Assembly (NCBI GenBank): GCA_000697055.1
Contig: JNDT01001846.1
Location: forward strand, 1-64,000
Direction of reading: 5' to 3'
Length of the DNA: 64,000 nt
From: Saksenaea vasiformis B4078
Lineage: Eukaryota > Mucoromycota > Mucoromycetes > Mucorales > Saksenaeaceae
The translations under genes were made by a program, and so were the position numbers. The notes below the pieces were generated by a model. The model was not told the DNA's origin. It saw only the letters and a list, made by a program, of their open reading frames with translations, and searched no databases. Positions 1 through 12,021 of this stretch are shown piece by piece (the stretch's first letter is position 1; each line of letters begins with the position of its first letter).

Positions 1-156
1 AAGAAATATGATCAATTGAAATGATCACCGCTGTACAATAGCATAAACGCTTCTAAAGAGGACGCACTCATTTTATTTAGAAGGGGTCGTTTGAAAGAGA
101 TGACGTGTGATGTGCAAACACGCAGCATTTACTAAACTTTCGGACGTTTCGATGAG

Positions 157-3100
157 ACACGACCATCCTCCCTATTGCCAGAAGAATTATAGACAAAGAG
201 GACAATTTTTTCCTCATGTCGTACAGATACCAGTGCGAAGGATGTAGAAAGACCTTTCTTGGTCACGATCGCGAAATATTGGACGGCCTGCCCTCATCGT
301 TATCTCAAGAATTTCCTGCCATCATGTCTAAACGCAGCGGTTTGTCTTTGCGTGTGATGGATATGATGCGAGCATGTTTTCATTCCGGAATGGGACCAGG
401 GCCATTTGTGCGCATGCTCAGCGAACATCATCATTTGCGACATGACCGTTTGGAACTGCAGTTTTTGACTGAAAGAGCTAGACGGACCCTGTATCCATCA
501 ATCCAGATGGTGAAGCAGAAAATGTTCTCATCTTTTTCCGATCCAAAAGGTTATAATGGATTTGTTCCCACTGTGAAATATATCACAAAGATGTACAATG
601 ACTTTGTCCAGTCCCGTATGTCCTCTCACCATCAGCATACGAGTTCTCTCCCCGCTACTATTCTTCATGTCGACCATAGTCATAAGGCAAGTGGCTCTAT
701 TGCTATGATTGATCATCATGCTAATCCACCGGTAAAGGTCACAACACGTATATGCAAGATCGAAGGGGCGAAGCTGTTTGAGGGCCTGTTCACTGCAACA
801 AATGAGATGGGAGAAATACGACTGCAATGTTTTGTCCCTTCAACGTCCATGGAATTCATTCGAGGACCAGTAAACAACATGATGCGCAGCCTAACTGCCC
901 TTGGTCACCCGGCGCCTGAAATTCTGTAGACTGACAACGTTGACGGCGATAAACTTTTCTTCGAGGAAGTTATACCGTCGCTTAGAGCAGACCTTGGCAA
1001 CCGCCAGTCGTTATGGGTCCGGAGGAGCATCTGGACCTCCCTCGTCTAAGGCTACCAAGCGATGTGGATGTAACTGTACACGAAACAAGCCAGATAAATA
1101 CTGCGATATCGGCGCTTTTAGACCTAATTGACAACGCTGATGACCAATCACCAACAGTAGTAGGATTAGATGCTGAATGGTCGTTTGACGCCCGGAGACC
1201 TGCCTGGAAACCCGTTGCTACTTTACAGGTAGCATATTGTCGACAAATCATCATATTACGACTTTCCCGGCTGCATACACTGCCGCACGCGCTTCTTGCC
1301 TTCCTGTCCAGAAGCGATGTAACAAAAGTTGGCAAGAACATTGGAGGCGACATCAGCCGGCTCCAAAGAAGCTTCCCCGAACCGCCAATCGAAGTAGTTG
1401 GCATGATAGAGTTGGGCGGGTACTGTAAAGATCGCGGCCTTGTGGTATCGGCAATGACAAGCTTGGCTGGAATTTGTGCGAGTGTCCTTCATCATCGTCT
1501 TCCAAAGGATGCAAATATCCGGCAAAGTGACTGGGGCCAACCAACTCTGAGTCAGGAACAAATCACGTACGCTGCATTAGATGCATGGGCGTCTTTGGAA
1601 ATATACCGGCAAGCATCTTCTCTGCCACCGACAAGTCAGACAGCCGTGCGCATTGAGCGAAACGAGCCATTGCTCATGGACGGATTATAGATGAACCTCA
1701 ACCACGGTAAGAAATATTAATGCTCTGCGATGGCAACACATGCTAATTAATGAACATAGAAAATTTAATGGAAGAAATCGTACGGATAATAGGGCGGTCG
1801 TAGAGGTTCAGCATGTCACTGTACCTAGTGCCACTACTCAGCTATGCGATGAACAACCTCTATCGAGTTTTGGTGTCCCACCTTTCCGCATTATGGCCAG
1901 GATACAAGCACTTCGATACCGGCGACAGGATATCTCAGAAATACGCAACGCCGAGAAACCTGTGATAGACGATGTAACTCTAGCTACTCAGACACAGGTG
2001 CATAACGTGACGAAGCTTTCGCGGGATAGCAGCAGTGTCGAGGACGAAGGAGAGTCTGACGAAGATGGTAGCGATATTGAAAATGAGCAGACTGCCGAAA
2101 ACTCTGCGGTAGATGAAGAAAGCAGGAGAAGAGGACACAGAATGCTGGATACCCTATACAGAAATGCAACCGCATCCAACAATCCAAGCACAGTAGCTCC
2201 GTTTGTAAGAACTCGCGTAATTCAGGATGTATGGCACGCTTTGAAGCGTATATCAGTACCAAAGAAACACGGTCTCCGCAGAAATTTCCAAAGAGCACTG
2301 ACAGATGCAGTCATGGTAATGGATCAAAGCGACGTTGCCAAAGTGAAGTGGGTGCTTGAAAGAAAAGGAGAGCAATTTGATCAAGGTTAGCAGTATTTTC
2401 CCTCACTCATAACAACAATCTTCTCTAATATACTTAATTTGCAGTTCAGAAGACAAGGAAACAATGGCTGCAAGCTAGGATTCGGCGCGTCATCCCACCA
2501 CCCCATTTAATGCTACGTCCTGTCTACGATGTGCTCATCACATACGGTCCTCTACTGTGCGCATCATCAAAGCAACCGCTATTCAATGATCAAGCCTGGA
2601 AGCAGGCCCGTAACTTCTTGGACTTGGTCGCAAAGGGGTATCTCAACGAACCGGAGGGACAGCAGCTCTATCATGAGCGCTATACAGATGCAGATGGCCT
2701 CATGGTCTATCGATGCTCAAGAGGAACCAACGTGTTGGAAGGCGGCATACATCAAAATCTAATCAGAAGGTTCGGTGCGTTCAATGCAAGCCCAAAGTTT
2801 GCCTGCAGCTTAATGCTTGAATACCGTACGCGACATAACCTTGATGTAAGTGGAGAGACTTTGCTGACCGCTTACGTTGCCTTACATTACTTCGGTAGGA
2901 ATTGAAAACCGCACGGGCAAACGATACCGCGATCACTACGATCTGTGGTTGAAAAACGAAATCCAAACACTGTACGTAAAGCTCGATGACGAGATACCAT
3001 CTCACTTGGATGGATGGCGAAATACATCCGCATATACGCCAACGAGCGAGCGGTTTGATATACCAGAAGTCTCCGATCAGCAGATTCACTTGTTGCAGAT

Positions 3101-3764
3101 GGAAAGATACACTGGCGCTATCGCTAGCAGCAGCGGACGATACCAATTTCTTATACAACGGCAAGATACCAAGTATGCAATCCTACCTATTCATACTGTA
3201 GAGGAAAGACTATTATTTTCCCGACTTGCAACCCAGTTTTGCAGCAATGTCGTTACTGCAGCGGTCAGATGGGAAAGTTTTGCTCAAACTTGGAATAGGA
3301 CATATGCCAATGGAGCAAATATACATTATAAATACCCTCAGATGATTCAGTCATACCATAGGCTGTGGGAGCAAGCCCAGGTCCAGCGCAGCTCGGCGAT
3401 ATTGACACAAGCACCCCGCAGCCGACTATCATACCTATCAGAACGGCAGCATGAGGGTGCCATTGACGCCCCTCATCCAATACCTCGACCGCAGTCTATA
3501 TCAACTACGTACCCACTCCAATCACCACCACCGCCACCACCACCGATTATACTGCCTGCCACAGCACTTCCTCCCACGTTACCCCAGTTAGCTGCAACCC
3601 CTACACCATCGACCTCGTATACCCCACCTACAACACTAGCAGGTAGAATTCCAATCCGAAGAATACCACAACCAATCCAGCGCAGGAAACGGTCGAGACA
3701 CTGCGCTCTTTGCGGTGAAGTAAGCTGTCCTGGAAGTCAAAATAGATCGCGATGCTTGAATTAA
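157..3764 (+). pseudogene. Decayed DUF6729-like / 3'-5' exonuclease repeat-family gene
   Basis: Remnant of a large multidomain gene of a type that is repetitive in fungal genomes. Coding similarity starts near 157 (possible acceptor AG at 155-156; the 5' part with the first CxxC pair is missing or upstream). The first block has a zinc-ribbon half (CEGC) and the MGPGPF and HHLRHDRLELQ stretches typical of the family. It is cut by an in-frame TAG at 927-929, inside the stretch between GHPAPEIL and TDNVDGDK, followed by a frame change near 990-1012. The exonuclease domain (1013-1690) keeps Exo I GLDAEW (1163-1180), Exo II VGKNIGGD and Exo III YAALD, so all four DEDDy acidic residues survive. It ends in a TAG at 1688-1690. 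Later blocks are 1760-2390, a good intron about 2387-2444, then a segment with RGTNVLEGGIHQN, another frame change near 2865-2898, and a tail ending in a CxxC...CPG...C zinc knuckle. Several breaks argue for a pseudogene. Family naming is from memory. Confidence 0.75.
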
Positions 3765-3774
3765 GAACCTCACT

Positions 3775-4843
3775 GTATATATCCCTTCATGTATTAAAGT
3801 CCTTTGACATTAGTTCGCTTTGATGAATCTTAATACGCCCATTCCTCTCTATTAGTATTAATTCTCGGGTAACACTGTTCAATATGTCTCTCCTCGGTGG
3901 TGTTTGATGCCAATGCTAGGGTGTCTTAACCCATGATCATATAAATCACGTTGGATAATATCCTTAATACGGTAGTTTTTCCCTTGTTTCATTAGGGGGA
4001 AAAATCGTACACAGTCGCTCTGATACTTTCTGACTTGGACACGTGACGTCCAGCACAGCGTAAGCATGCTCCATACTCTTTCACAGCAGACCTACGTCGG
4101 CGATTTAAAAAAATTCTACTGCTAACAGATATGGCCACCGAGCCCAAATATCACTTCTTCGAAGCATGCCTTATGTTACATCCTACTTTTGGCAGGTGTG
4201 ACGCAAGTACCCCTCGTGCAACGTACCCCCAAAATTCACAAGATCCCTTGATAGTTAACGATCAACCTGCGCGGAGTGAATAATGCTGTTGTGTTTCTTT
4301 AAAAAAAAAGGAAAAAGAAAAAAGGAAGAAGAAAACGCATTTACTGTTATTTCATGCGTCGTGATGCCTTGGAGATCCATTCACCATTGCCTGTTGCTCG
4401 GTTAAGCAAGCAAGTTCCGCAAGCAAAAAAAAAAAAAAAAATACTTTATCGATTTCATGGCTGAAGCTTATTCCACTGCCTGACTTTCATTCTGTGCGGA
4501 AGATGTTCCTTCTAGTGGTGTGATTAGAATTTCACGTACAATTACCCTGCAAAGCAAAAATTCGGATACATCTATTTGAAGATCAGGGAATTGGTAGATA
4601 AACTCATGGAAATAAGATATTTGGCACAACGTGGTGCGTCGTTCAGCTGATACAGGCTCTCTGAAAAAGGAGCACAGCCTTCCCGTGATGAAACGCTATT
4701 CCGTGGCACAGTCCTTGAACGGCCCATTTTGGTTATCTTTTGAATCGCCGCTTTTCTTGATGCGCCGCAGTCCAGCGATAAGTGCATCAAACGAGCGCGT
4801 CGGGCATTGCTTCCCCCCTTCCATCCGTCGTTAAGAAGTCAAA
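3775..4843. other. Intergenic, no gene recognised; EF-2 promoter at right end
   Basis: AT-rich DNA with A-rich runs (about 4300-4318 and an A17 run at about 4424-4440). Short ORFs here have no recognisable domain or splice context. The last few hundred bases should hold the EF-2 promoter; the 5' UTR just before the ATG is pyrimidine-rich (TTCCCCCCTTCCATCC, about 4811-4826). I see no clear TATA box. Confidence 0.5.
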
Positions 4844-7747
4844 ATGGGTATGTGGAAAGTCGATAGATAATGCATCCATGGATGGATGTTTGTTTATGTG
4901 GAACGATGCATACTGATAACTTTAAATTTTTGACCACTGACACTTTCCCACCTGACTGAAATATAGTGGTAAGTTGCACATGGCGAACCCATTCTGCAAA
5001 TGAGATGCTAACGATTATGCCATGTTCTATAGAACTTTACCATCGAGGAGATCCGTGAATTGATGGTATGCAGGAACATACCTAACGCTTTGGTGTCTGT
5101 TATTGACTCTCGCCCGTAGGACAAAGTTACGAACGTCCGTAACATGTCCGTCATTGCCCACGTCGATCACGGCAAATCTACTTTGAGTGACTCTTTGGTC
5201 TCCAAGGCTGGTATTATCTCTGCCGGTCGTGCTGGTGAGACCCGTTTCATGGACACCCGTAAGGATGAACAGGAGCGTGGTATTACTATCAAGTCTACCG
5301 CTATCTCCATGTATTTCCAGCTGGAGAACCCCGATGATATTCAGGAAATCAAGGGCCAGAAGACCGATGGTAAGAGTTTGTAGCTTATGCTGAAAGCAAA
5401 AAAGTGTTGACGAAAATGTGGTGTATTATCTAGGTCACTCTTTCTTGATCAACTTGATCGATTCCCCCGGTCACGTTGACTTCTCTTCTGAAGTCACTGC
5501 TGCCCTCCGTGTTACTGATGGTGCTCTTGTCGTCGTCGACTGTATTGATGGTGTCTGTGTCCAGACCGAGACCGTCTTGCGTCAGGCTTTGACCGAGCGC
5601 ATCAAGCCTGTTGTTGTTATCAACAAGGTTGATCGTGCTCTTCTCGAATTGCAGTTGGACAAGGAAGAATTGTACAACGTAGGTCACATTTTTTTTGTTA
5701 TTTTTGCGTCTTGTGAGATACAGCCAATTTAAACCAGAATGTATAGGCTTTCGCTCGTACTGTTGAGTCCGTCAACGTTATCATCGCCACTTACCTCGAC
5801 GACGCTCTTGGTGATGTCCAGGTCTACCCCGAACGCGGTACCGTTGCTTTCGCCTCCGGTCTTCACGGTTGGGGTTTCACTCTCCGTCAGTTCGCTGTCC
5901 GTTACTCCAAGAAGTTCGGTGTCGACAAGGAGAAGATGATGCAGAAGTTGTGGGGTGAGAACTACTTCAATCCCAAGACCAAGAAGTGGACCACCAAGGC
6001 CACCGATGCCGATGGCAAGCCTCTTGAGCGTGCTTTCAACATGTTCGTCTTGGACCCTATCTACAGAATCTTCGACTCCGTCATGAACTTCAAGAAGGCT
6101 GAGATCCCCACTCTTTTGGAGAAGTTGGACATTCAGCTCAAGGGTGAAGAGAAGGATCTTGAAGGCAAGCAGCTCCTCAAGGTTGTTATGCGCAAGTTCT
6201 TGCCCGCTGGTGATGCTCTTTTGGAGATGATCTGTATCCACTTGCCCTCTCCCGTCACTGCCCAGAGATACCGTGTCGGCAACTTGTACGAAGGTCCCGT
6301 TGACGACGAGTGTGCCATTGGTATCCGTGACTGTGACCCCAACGGTCCTCTTATGCTTTACGTTTCCAAGATGGTGCCCACTTCCGACAAGGGTCGTTTC
6401 TACGCTTTCGGTCGTGTCTTCTCTGGTACCGTCCGTGCTGGTCTTAAGGTCCGTATCCAGGGTCCTAACTATGTTCCTGGCTCCAAGACCGACTTGTCCG
6501 TCAAGTCTATTCAGCGTACCGTTCTTATGATGGGCCGTAACGTCGAAGCCATCGATGACTGTCCCGCTGGTAATATCATTGGTCTTGTTGGTGTCGATCA
6601 GTTCTTGGTCAAGTCTGGTACCATCACCACCTCCGACGTTGCCCACAACATGAAGGTCATGAAGTTCTCTGTCTCTCCTGTCGTGCAGGTTGCCGTCGAA
6701 GTCAAGAACGCCAACGATCTTCCCAAGCTTGTTGAAGGTCTTAAGCGTCTTGCCAAGTCCGATCCTTGTGTCTTGACCTACACCTCTGACTCTGGTGAAC
6801 ACATTGTTGCTGGTGCTGGTGAACTTCACTTGGAAATTTGCTTGAAGGATCTTGAAGAAGACCACGCTCAGGTTCCCTTGAAGACTGGTGACCCCGTCGT
6901 CCAGTACCGTGAGACCGTCACTGCCGAGTCTTCCATGGACTGTCTTTCCAAGTCTCCCAACAAGCATAACCGTATCTACATGAGAGCCATGCCCTTGGCT
7001 GATGAGCTTGCCGATGATATCGAAGCTGGCCGCATTGGTCCCAAGGACGATTTCAAGGCCCGTGCCCGTACTCTTGCCGAGAAGTATGAATGGGATGTTA
7101 CTGAGGCCCGTAAGATCTGGTGTTTCGGTCCCGATGGCACTGGTCCCAACCTTATGGTTGATGTTACCAAGGCTGTTCAGTACCTTAACGAAATCAAGGA
7201 CTCCTGTGTTGCCGCCTTCCAGTGGGCTACCAAGGAAGGTCCCGTTGCTGAGGAGAACTTGCGTGGTTGTCGCTTCAACATTTTGGATGTGACTCTTCAC
7301 GCTGATGCTATCCACAGAGGTGGTGGACAGATCATCCCCACTTGCCGTCGTGTCGTCTATGCTTCCGTGTTGACTGCCACCCCCGGTATCCAGGAACCCG
7401 TCTACTTGGTCGAAATCCAGTGCCCTGAAAGTGTCATTGGTGGTATCTATGGTGTTCTTAACAGACGTCGTGGTATGGTCTTCGCTGAAGAACAGAAGCC
7501 CGGTACCCCCATGATGAACGTCAAGGCTTACTTGCCCGTCAACGAATCTTTCGGTTTCACTGCCGATCTTCGTGCCGCCACTGGTGGTCAGGCCTTCCCT
7601 CAGGCCGTGTTCGATCACTGGCAGATCATGACTGGTAACCCCTTGGAGGCTGGTAACAAGGTCTACGACATCATCCGTGCTGTCCGTAAGAGAAAGGGTC
7701 TCGTTGAGGATATTCCTGGCCTTGACAAGTACTATGACAAGTTGTAA
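4844..7747 (+). CDS. EFT: Translation elongation factor 2 (eEF2)
   Basis: GTPase that moves the ribosome along mRNA in the cytosol. Six exons in my model: 4844-4847, 4967-4968, 5033-5065, 5120-5369, 5434-5678, 5747-7747, giving 2535 nt and 844 aa, the normal fungal length. The start gives MVNF, the universal EF-2 N-terminus, but only if a 2-nt exon (TG, 4967-4968) joins exon 1 (ATGG) to exon 3. Motifs seen: P-loop AHVDHGKST, switch II DSPGH, NKVD, and near the C-terminus the diphthamide loop DAIHRGGGQ with the target His codon at 7313-7315. Introns have GTATGT/GTAAGT donors and GCTAACG/CCTAACG branch-like sites. Codon use is strongly biased to C/T-ending codons, as expected for a very highly expressed gene; this bias also opens a 727-codon antisense frame that I reject. 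Identity is certain; only the 5' splicing needs RNA confirmation. Confidence 0.97.
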
Positions 7748-7795
7748 ATTCCATCCAATTCTGTACAGTACATGTGAATCCAAACAATGGATTGT

Positions 7796-7801
7796 AATAA
7801 A
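7796..7801 (+). terminator. Poly(A) signal of EF-2
   Basis: AATAAA 49 bases after the EF-2 stop, followed by an AT-rich stretch. It fits a canonical polyadenylation signal. Confidence 0.55.
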
Positions 7802-8562
7802 TTTCTTATTTAAAAAAAAAAAGGACGGTTCCTGGTGAAAGTGAGCTTTATTATAAAGAGACTGAGAGTGTGTGTGTGTTTGTATATGTGTGGAATACAG
7901 TATGATTATCAATGGGGAAGTGTCTTAATATAAGAAAGGTGGAACCAAACTGTCATGTTTCCATAAAAGCAATTGCAGGGTCTCAACTTGTGACCTGCAT
8001 TATTTGAATTGTTTCTAGGAATACTTAACACGTGAAGTAAGAAAAGAATACAAAAATAAAAACAAAAATAAAGAAAAAAGAACAAACTACACATCCATTT
8101 ATTCTAATACGTTGAGATCTTCCATAGACACGAGATGTTTGATTCATGAACATCCAGGTCAGCAGAGATGTCATTTACAAAAAAGGAGGTTTATGTCAAC
8201 TGTATACTGAAACCAGAAATAAAGGACTTTTCATTGTGAAACGTTTAGTAGACATGTTGTGACGAGTTGATTCAAATCAGTTAACGAAAATGAAGGTACA
8301 AGGTTTTTTGTTGGATAAATAAGACATATTTACTCTCTTTTTTCATTTTGAAACATTCAAAATGATTTGTGTTGTCTTTTCCAGTGACCAATTCAGCAAC
8401 GTTTACAAGTCACAACCCCTGGTACGTGGTACCCAATCGCAAGACACGGTGGCAACCGGAGCAAGAAAAAATTTTTAAGAAAAAAAAAACTTGGGTATAA
8501 AGGCTAAACACCTGGCTGCCTATCGTTTTTCCTTCCCTTTTCTTTAACCCCACTCCTTCGAA
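7802..8562. other. Intergenic with ADP/ATP carrier promoter
   Basis: No coding region recognised. A short TG repeat lies at about 7868-7880. The right half carries core promoter elements of the carrier gene: CCAAT at 8433-8437, TATAAAG at 8496-8502 and a pyrimidine-rich initiator region at about 8520-8555. Confidence 0.5.
8433..8502 (+). promoter_or_regulatory. CCAAT and TATA elements of the ADP/ATP carrier gene
   Basis: CCAAT at 8433-8437 and TATAAAG at 8496-8502 precede the ATG at 8563. The TATA box is about 60 bases from the start, leaving a short CT-rich 5' UTR. This arrangement suits a strongly expressed gene. Not tested by transcript data. Confidence 0.5.
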
Positions 8563-9644
8563 ATGTCCACCGATACGACCAAGTTCCTCCAAGATTTCTT
8601 GATGGGCGGTGTTTCCGCTGCCGTCTCCAAGACCGCTGCTGCCCCCATTGAGCGTATCAAGCTCTTGATCCAGAACCAGGACGAGATGATCAAGCAGGGT
8701 CGTCTTGCTTCCCCCTACAAGGGTATTGGCGACTGCTTCGCCCGTACTTTGAAGGATGAGGGTGCCATCTCCTTCTGGAGAGGTAACACTGCCAACGTCA
8801 TCCGTTACTTCCCCACCCAGGCTTTGAACTTCGCCTTCAAGGACAAGTTCAAGCGTATGTTCAACAAGGACAAGAAGAAGGATGGCTACTGGGTCTGGTT
8901 CGCCGGTAAGTTCTATATTTTATATGATGTCAAATTTCGATGACTAAATGGAACCCCCTGTCGTTTTTTTTTTTTTTTGTTCAATAGGTAACTTGGCCTC
9001 TGGTGGTTTCGCTGGTGCCTCTTCCCTGTTCTTCGTCTACTCCCTTGACTACGCCCGTACCCGTCTTGCCAACGACGCCAAGTCCGCCAAGAAGGGTGGT
9101 GAGCGCCAGTTCAACGGTCTTCTCGATGTCTACCGCAAGACCCTTGCCTCCGACGGTATTGCCGGTTTGTACCGTGGTTTCAACATCTCCTGTGTTGGTA
9201 TCATCGTCTACCGTGGTTTGTACTTCGGTATGTACGATTCCATCAAGCCCATCATGCCTGAGAACCTCCAGAAGAGCTTCTTGGCTTCCTTCTTGCTTGG
9301 CTGGGCTGTTACCACTGGTGCTGGTCTTGGTAAGTTTTATTTTTATTTTTTTATATATGGATTTGGGTGTGTGATAATGAGGACCTGGATTGTAACGCCA
9401 CGCTTTTTTTTTTTTTTTAGCTTCCTACCCCATCGACACTGTCCGTCGTAGAATGATGATGACCTCTGGTGCCGCCGTCAAGTACGACTCTTCCCTCCAC
9501 GCCTTCAAGGAGATCGTCGCTAAGGAAGGTGCCAAGTCTCTCTTCAAGGGTGCTGGTGCTAACATCCTCCGTGCCATCGCTGGTGCTGGTGTCTTGTCTG
9601 GCTACGATCAGCTCCAGATGATCTTGTTCGGCAGAAAGTACTAA
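8563..9644 (+). CDS. AAC: Mitochondrial ADP/ATP carrier
   Basis: Exchanges cytosolic ADP for matrix ATP across the inner mitochondrial membrane. Three exons: 8563-8905, 8988-9329, 9421-9644 (909 nt, 302 aa, the usual family length). Two introns, both phase 1, have T-rich tracts before the acceptor. Three mitochondrial-carrier repeats are visible: the first has [10 protein letters not shown], the second [12 protein letters not shown], the third [12 protein letters not shown], which contains the RRRMMM signature diagnostic of nucleotide-specific ADP/ATP carriers. Each repeat has the Px[D/E]xx[K/R] motif at the end of its odd helix. Codon bias matches EF-2, so the gene is highly expressed. No presequence is expected. 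Its 3' end converges on ISA2. Confidence 0.97.
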
Positions 9645-10220
9645 GCTTTTGAGAACCAATCATCAAATCCAACTCCGGAATGCATTAGACGTTTTATAAG
9701 AAGGAGTGTATAAAGTGGACATGCTCCTCTTTGTTATAAGTTGCAAAAAAAAAGAAAACATTTATAAGCAACCAACTTGTGTGTGTGTGTGTGTGTTTTT
9801 GTATGTTCGTGTTGTGTTGTGTTAGCAAATGGGTGTTGTACGTGTTTGTAATCTTTTCCCCCCTGACGGGATCTTCAGGAGAAGTTTTCTTCGCCGACAC
9901 TGTAGAAGCCGGGATCGGAAGCTGTGGAACCGGAAGCGGGATTTATCTTCACATGTGATAACTAAAGCTTCTAGCTTGATTTTGATAAACCGCGTGGCTC
10001 CACACGTGGGGTTACGAAAGTTTAAAGAAGATGTAGACATCTGGAGAATAGAAGTTTTGTCTTTGTGTAGGATTCTAGTTCACGGAAAGTAAAAAAGTAA
10101 AGGAACAGGCATGTAGTGTGATAGACACTTTGTTTTGTTTGCGCCACGTTGGCGACCAGCCAGGGGGGGGGGGGCAGCCCACACGCATCGGAAACGGCGA
10201 TTCAATACAGTGACTGTTTT
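9645..10220. other. Convergent intergenic region between AAC and ISA2
   Basis: Holds the 3' ends of two converging genes. Contains a TG dinucleotide run at about 9779-9796 and a run of about 11-12 G at about 10164-10175. No gene recognised; the 87-codon ORF at 9829-10092 has no family match I know. Confidence 0.5.
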
Positions 10221-10940
10221 TTATTCATTCTGGACAATCTTATCCAGGTCGATATCATAGGAAATGTTACATCCACAGCTGTGTTTTGCATTCGGGTTAT
10301 CGATCACTTGGAAAGTGGACCCGATCAGCTCCTCCACAAAGTCGACTGTTGAACCTCTTAAGAATTGGAGGGACACACTGTCGACCACCACACGCACATT
10401 CTCCTTTACGAATACGCTATCATTGATTTGTGAGCAGACGCTTGACTATGCATCCCTTCCTTACGTATCATCTTCTTCTACAGTGTTTGTAAGTTCAAGC
10501 TTATTTTGATAACCATGACAGCCGCCCGAATCAACCAAAATCCGCAACATTAAGTCCTTATCGTTATCCCTTTCTGCTATATATTGTAGTTGCTATGCGT
10601 AATAGATGAATACTGCTGCTCGGGTCAGTTACGGTTCATTTACCTTGACAGCTTTGTCGGATATATCCATGCCATTCTCTACTGATGCAGGTCTAACAAT
10701 GTGCTTATCTTTGTATTCTGAGGCGAAAGAAGTCGCTTCTGAGGTCGCATAATAACGAATGGGCAATGATCTCGTAATCTTCTGAGTTGGCAGTCGACCA
10801 TAAGGGAATGCTCTTGTTTGTGGGGTATGCAACTTGTTGATCGAAGAATAGCGAAGTAATTGCTGTCTGACAGAAGCGCAACGAGCGCATGTCAGATATG
10901 GCGTACTCAATAAACGGTGAGTAAAGGACGATTTGAACAT
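10221..10940 (-). CDS. ISA2: Mitochondrial iron-sulfur assembly protein ISA2
   Basis: A-type scaffold that helps mature [4Fe-4S] proteins such as aconitase and radical-SAM enzymes in mitochondria, together with ISA1 and IBA57. Three exons on the minus strand: 10940-10644, 10556-10465, 10416-10221 (585 nt, 194 aa). The N-terminus MFKSSFTHRLLSTPY is an amphipathic, Arg/Ser-rich, acid-free presequence. The HesB/IscA domain has the three conserved cysteines: one in VDSGGCHGYQ and two in the C-terminal SCGCN. Introns are 87 nt and 48 nt with GTAAAT and GTAAGG donors; both junctions restore the frame exactly. The DUF-like spacer EEDDTVFVKENVRVVVD sits where family members vary. Placed head-away from the accessory block and tail-to-tail with the carrier gene. 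Confidence 0.92.
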
Positions 10941-12021
10941 CGAGGATTAGCAGAAATGTGGGAAACTGGGAAAGAGTAATTAAGTGAATTTCTCACACAT
11001 TTCGTCCAGCGCCAAAATTTTCAAAGGGAAGCTCAATCTGATTGGCTGAAAGCACTTTGAGGGTGCTGCTTTTCCCACTCAAACGATAACTCGGGTTCAA
11101 ACGTGGTGAAGAACAAAATTCATGTGAGTAATATTTTATGTTTCCATTTTATCGCGTTAAATGAAAGATACACGTATTTATCTTGTTCTCAGCGGGTTGC
11201 CTCACTGTTGAACAAGCTTTACTCATCCATTGCTTCTGTGTAGGATTGCTTCCCAACCTGATGTGTTTATTCATCCCACTTCTGTCCATCTTTTACTACT
11301 TTATTGTCCTACTTTTTTTATCAAATTTCTTTTCTCCATTTTTTTTTTCCTCCAGATCTCAGCAGCAAAAGCAGTAGTTAGATAGGCATGTTCCCTCCCG
11401 GCATCGATCTAACATCTCTATTCAAACACAAATTCTGGAAATACAAATTTCATAGAGAGATCTACATATGACACGTGGAATCCTAGGCTTGCTCAACGGT
11501 TTATCGTCTAATCTTCGGTAAATATGGAATATGAGCGATGTATTGGACGATCACGAAAGTCATTGTATAGTCGGCGATCTTATATCAATCAAAGAGAACG
11601 TACCCTTCAAATGAAAGCTAAAACACTGATGTTCTGCTTGCATGCCGAGCGCTTGCACCTGGTTTAACACGTCCCAATTCGCGCTGATATCTCGATAGTG
11701 TTTATTGCCAAGATTTAACCGCGGTTGCTCCTCCCTTTGATCGACAACATTCTCATACGCGCTAATATCTTGTCATATGTTTTGTCGAGTTAACCTGCAC
11801 ATCTTCATCACCATTTACGACTGTATAAAAATATATGACGAAGCGCGTTTGCGTTATGTACAGGAATACACTTTTCTGTATGGGTTATACACCAAAAGCT
11901 TAATGAGTCAACGTGCCCATAAGACCAAAGAAAGTAGACGGCATCATACGTGCAAGGATAGAAAAAAAGCCGTTCTTTTATTTAAAAAGGAGAACGCAAG
12001 GTTCTCGGGTTTGAAGAGACA
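10941..12021. other. Intergenic, ISA2 promoter side; no gene supported
   Basis: CT-rich and T-rich stretches (about 11280-11355) and short ORFs only. A possible exon-like piece at 11192-11245 preceded by a CAG acceptor could not be joined to a start codon, so I do not call it. The rest shows nothing recognisable. Confidence 0.4.

Noticed and set aside
5729..7912. A 727-codon open frame on the minus strand opposite EF-2
   Set aside because: It is a by-product of the strong codon bias of EF-2 (few antisense stops). It has no recognisable domain and the plus-strand protein is a complete EF-2.
11183..11400. Possible small mitochondrial-type protein exon after a CAG acceptor
   Set aside because: No start-codon exon can be joined and the encoded piece is too short to identify.
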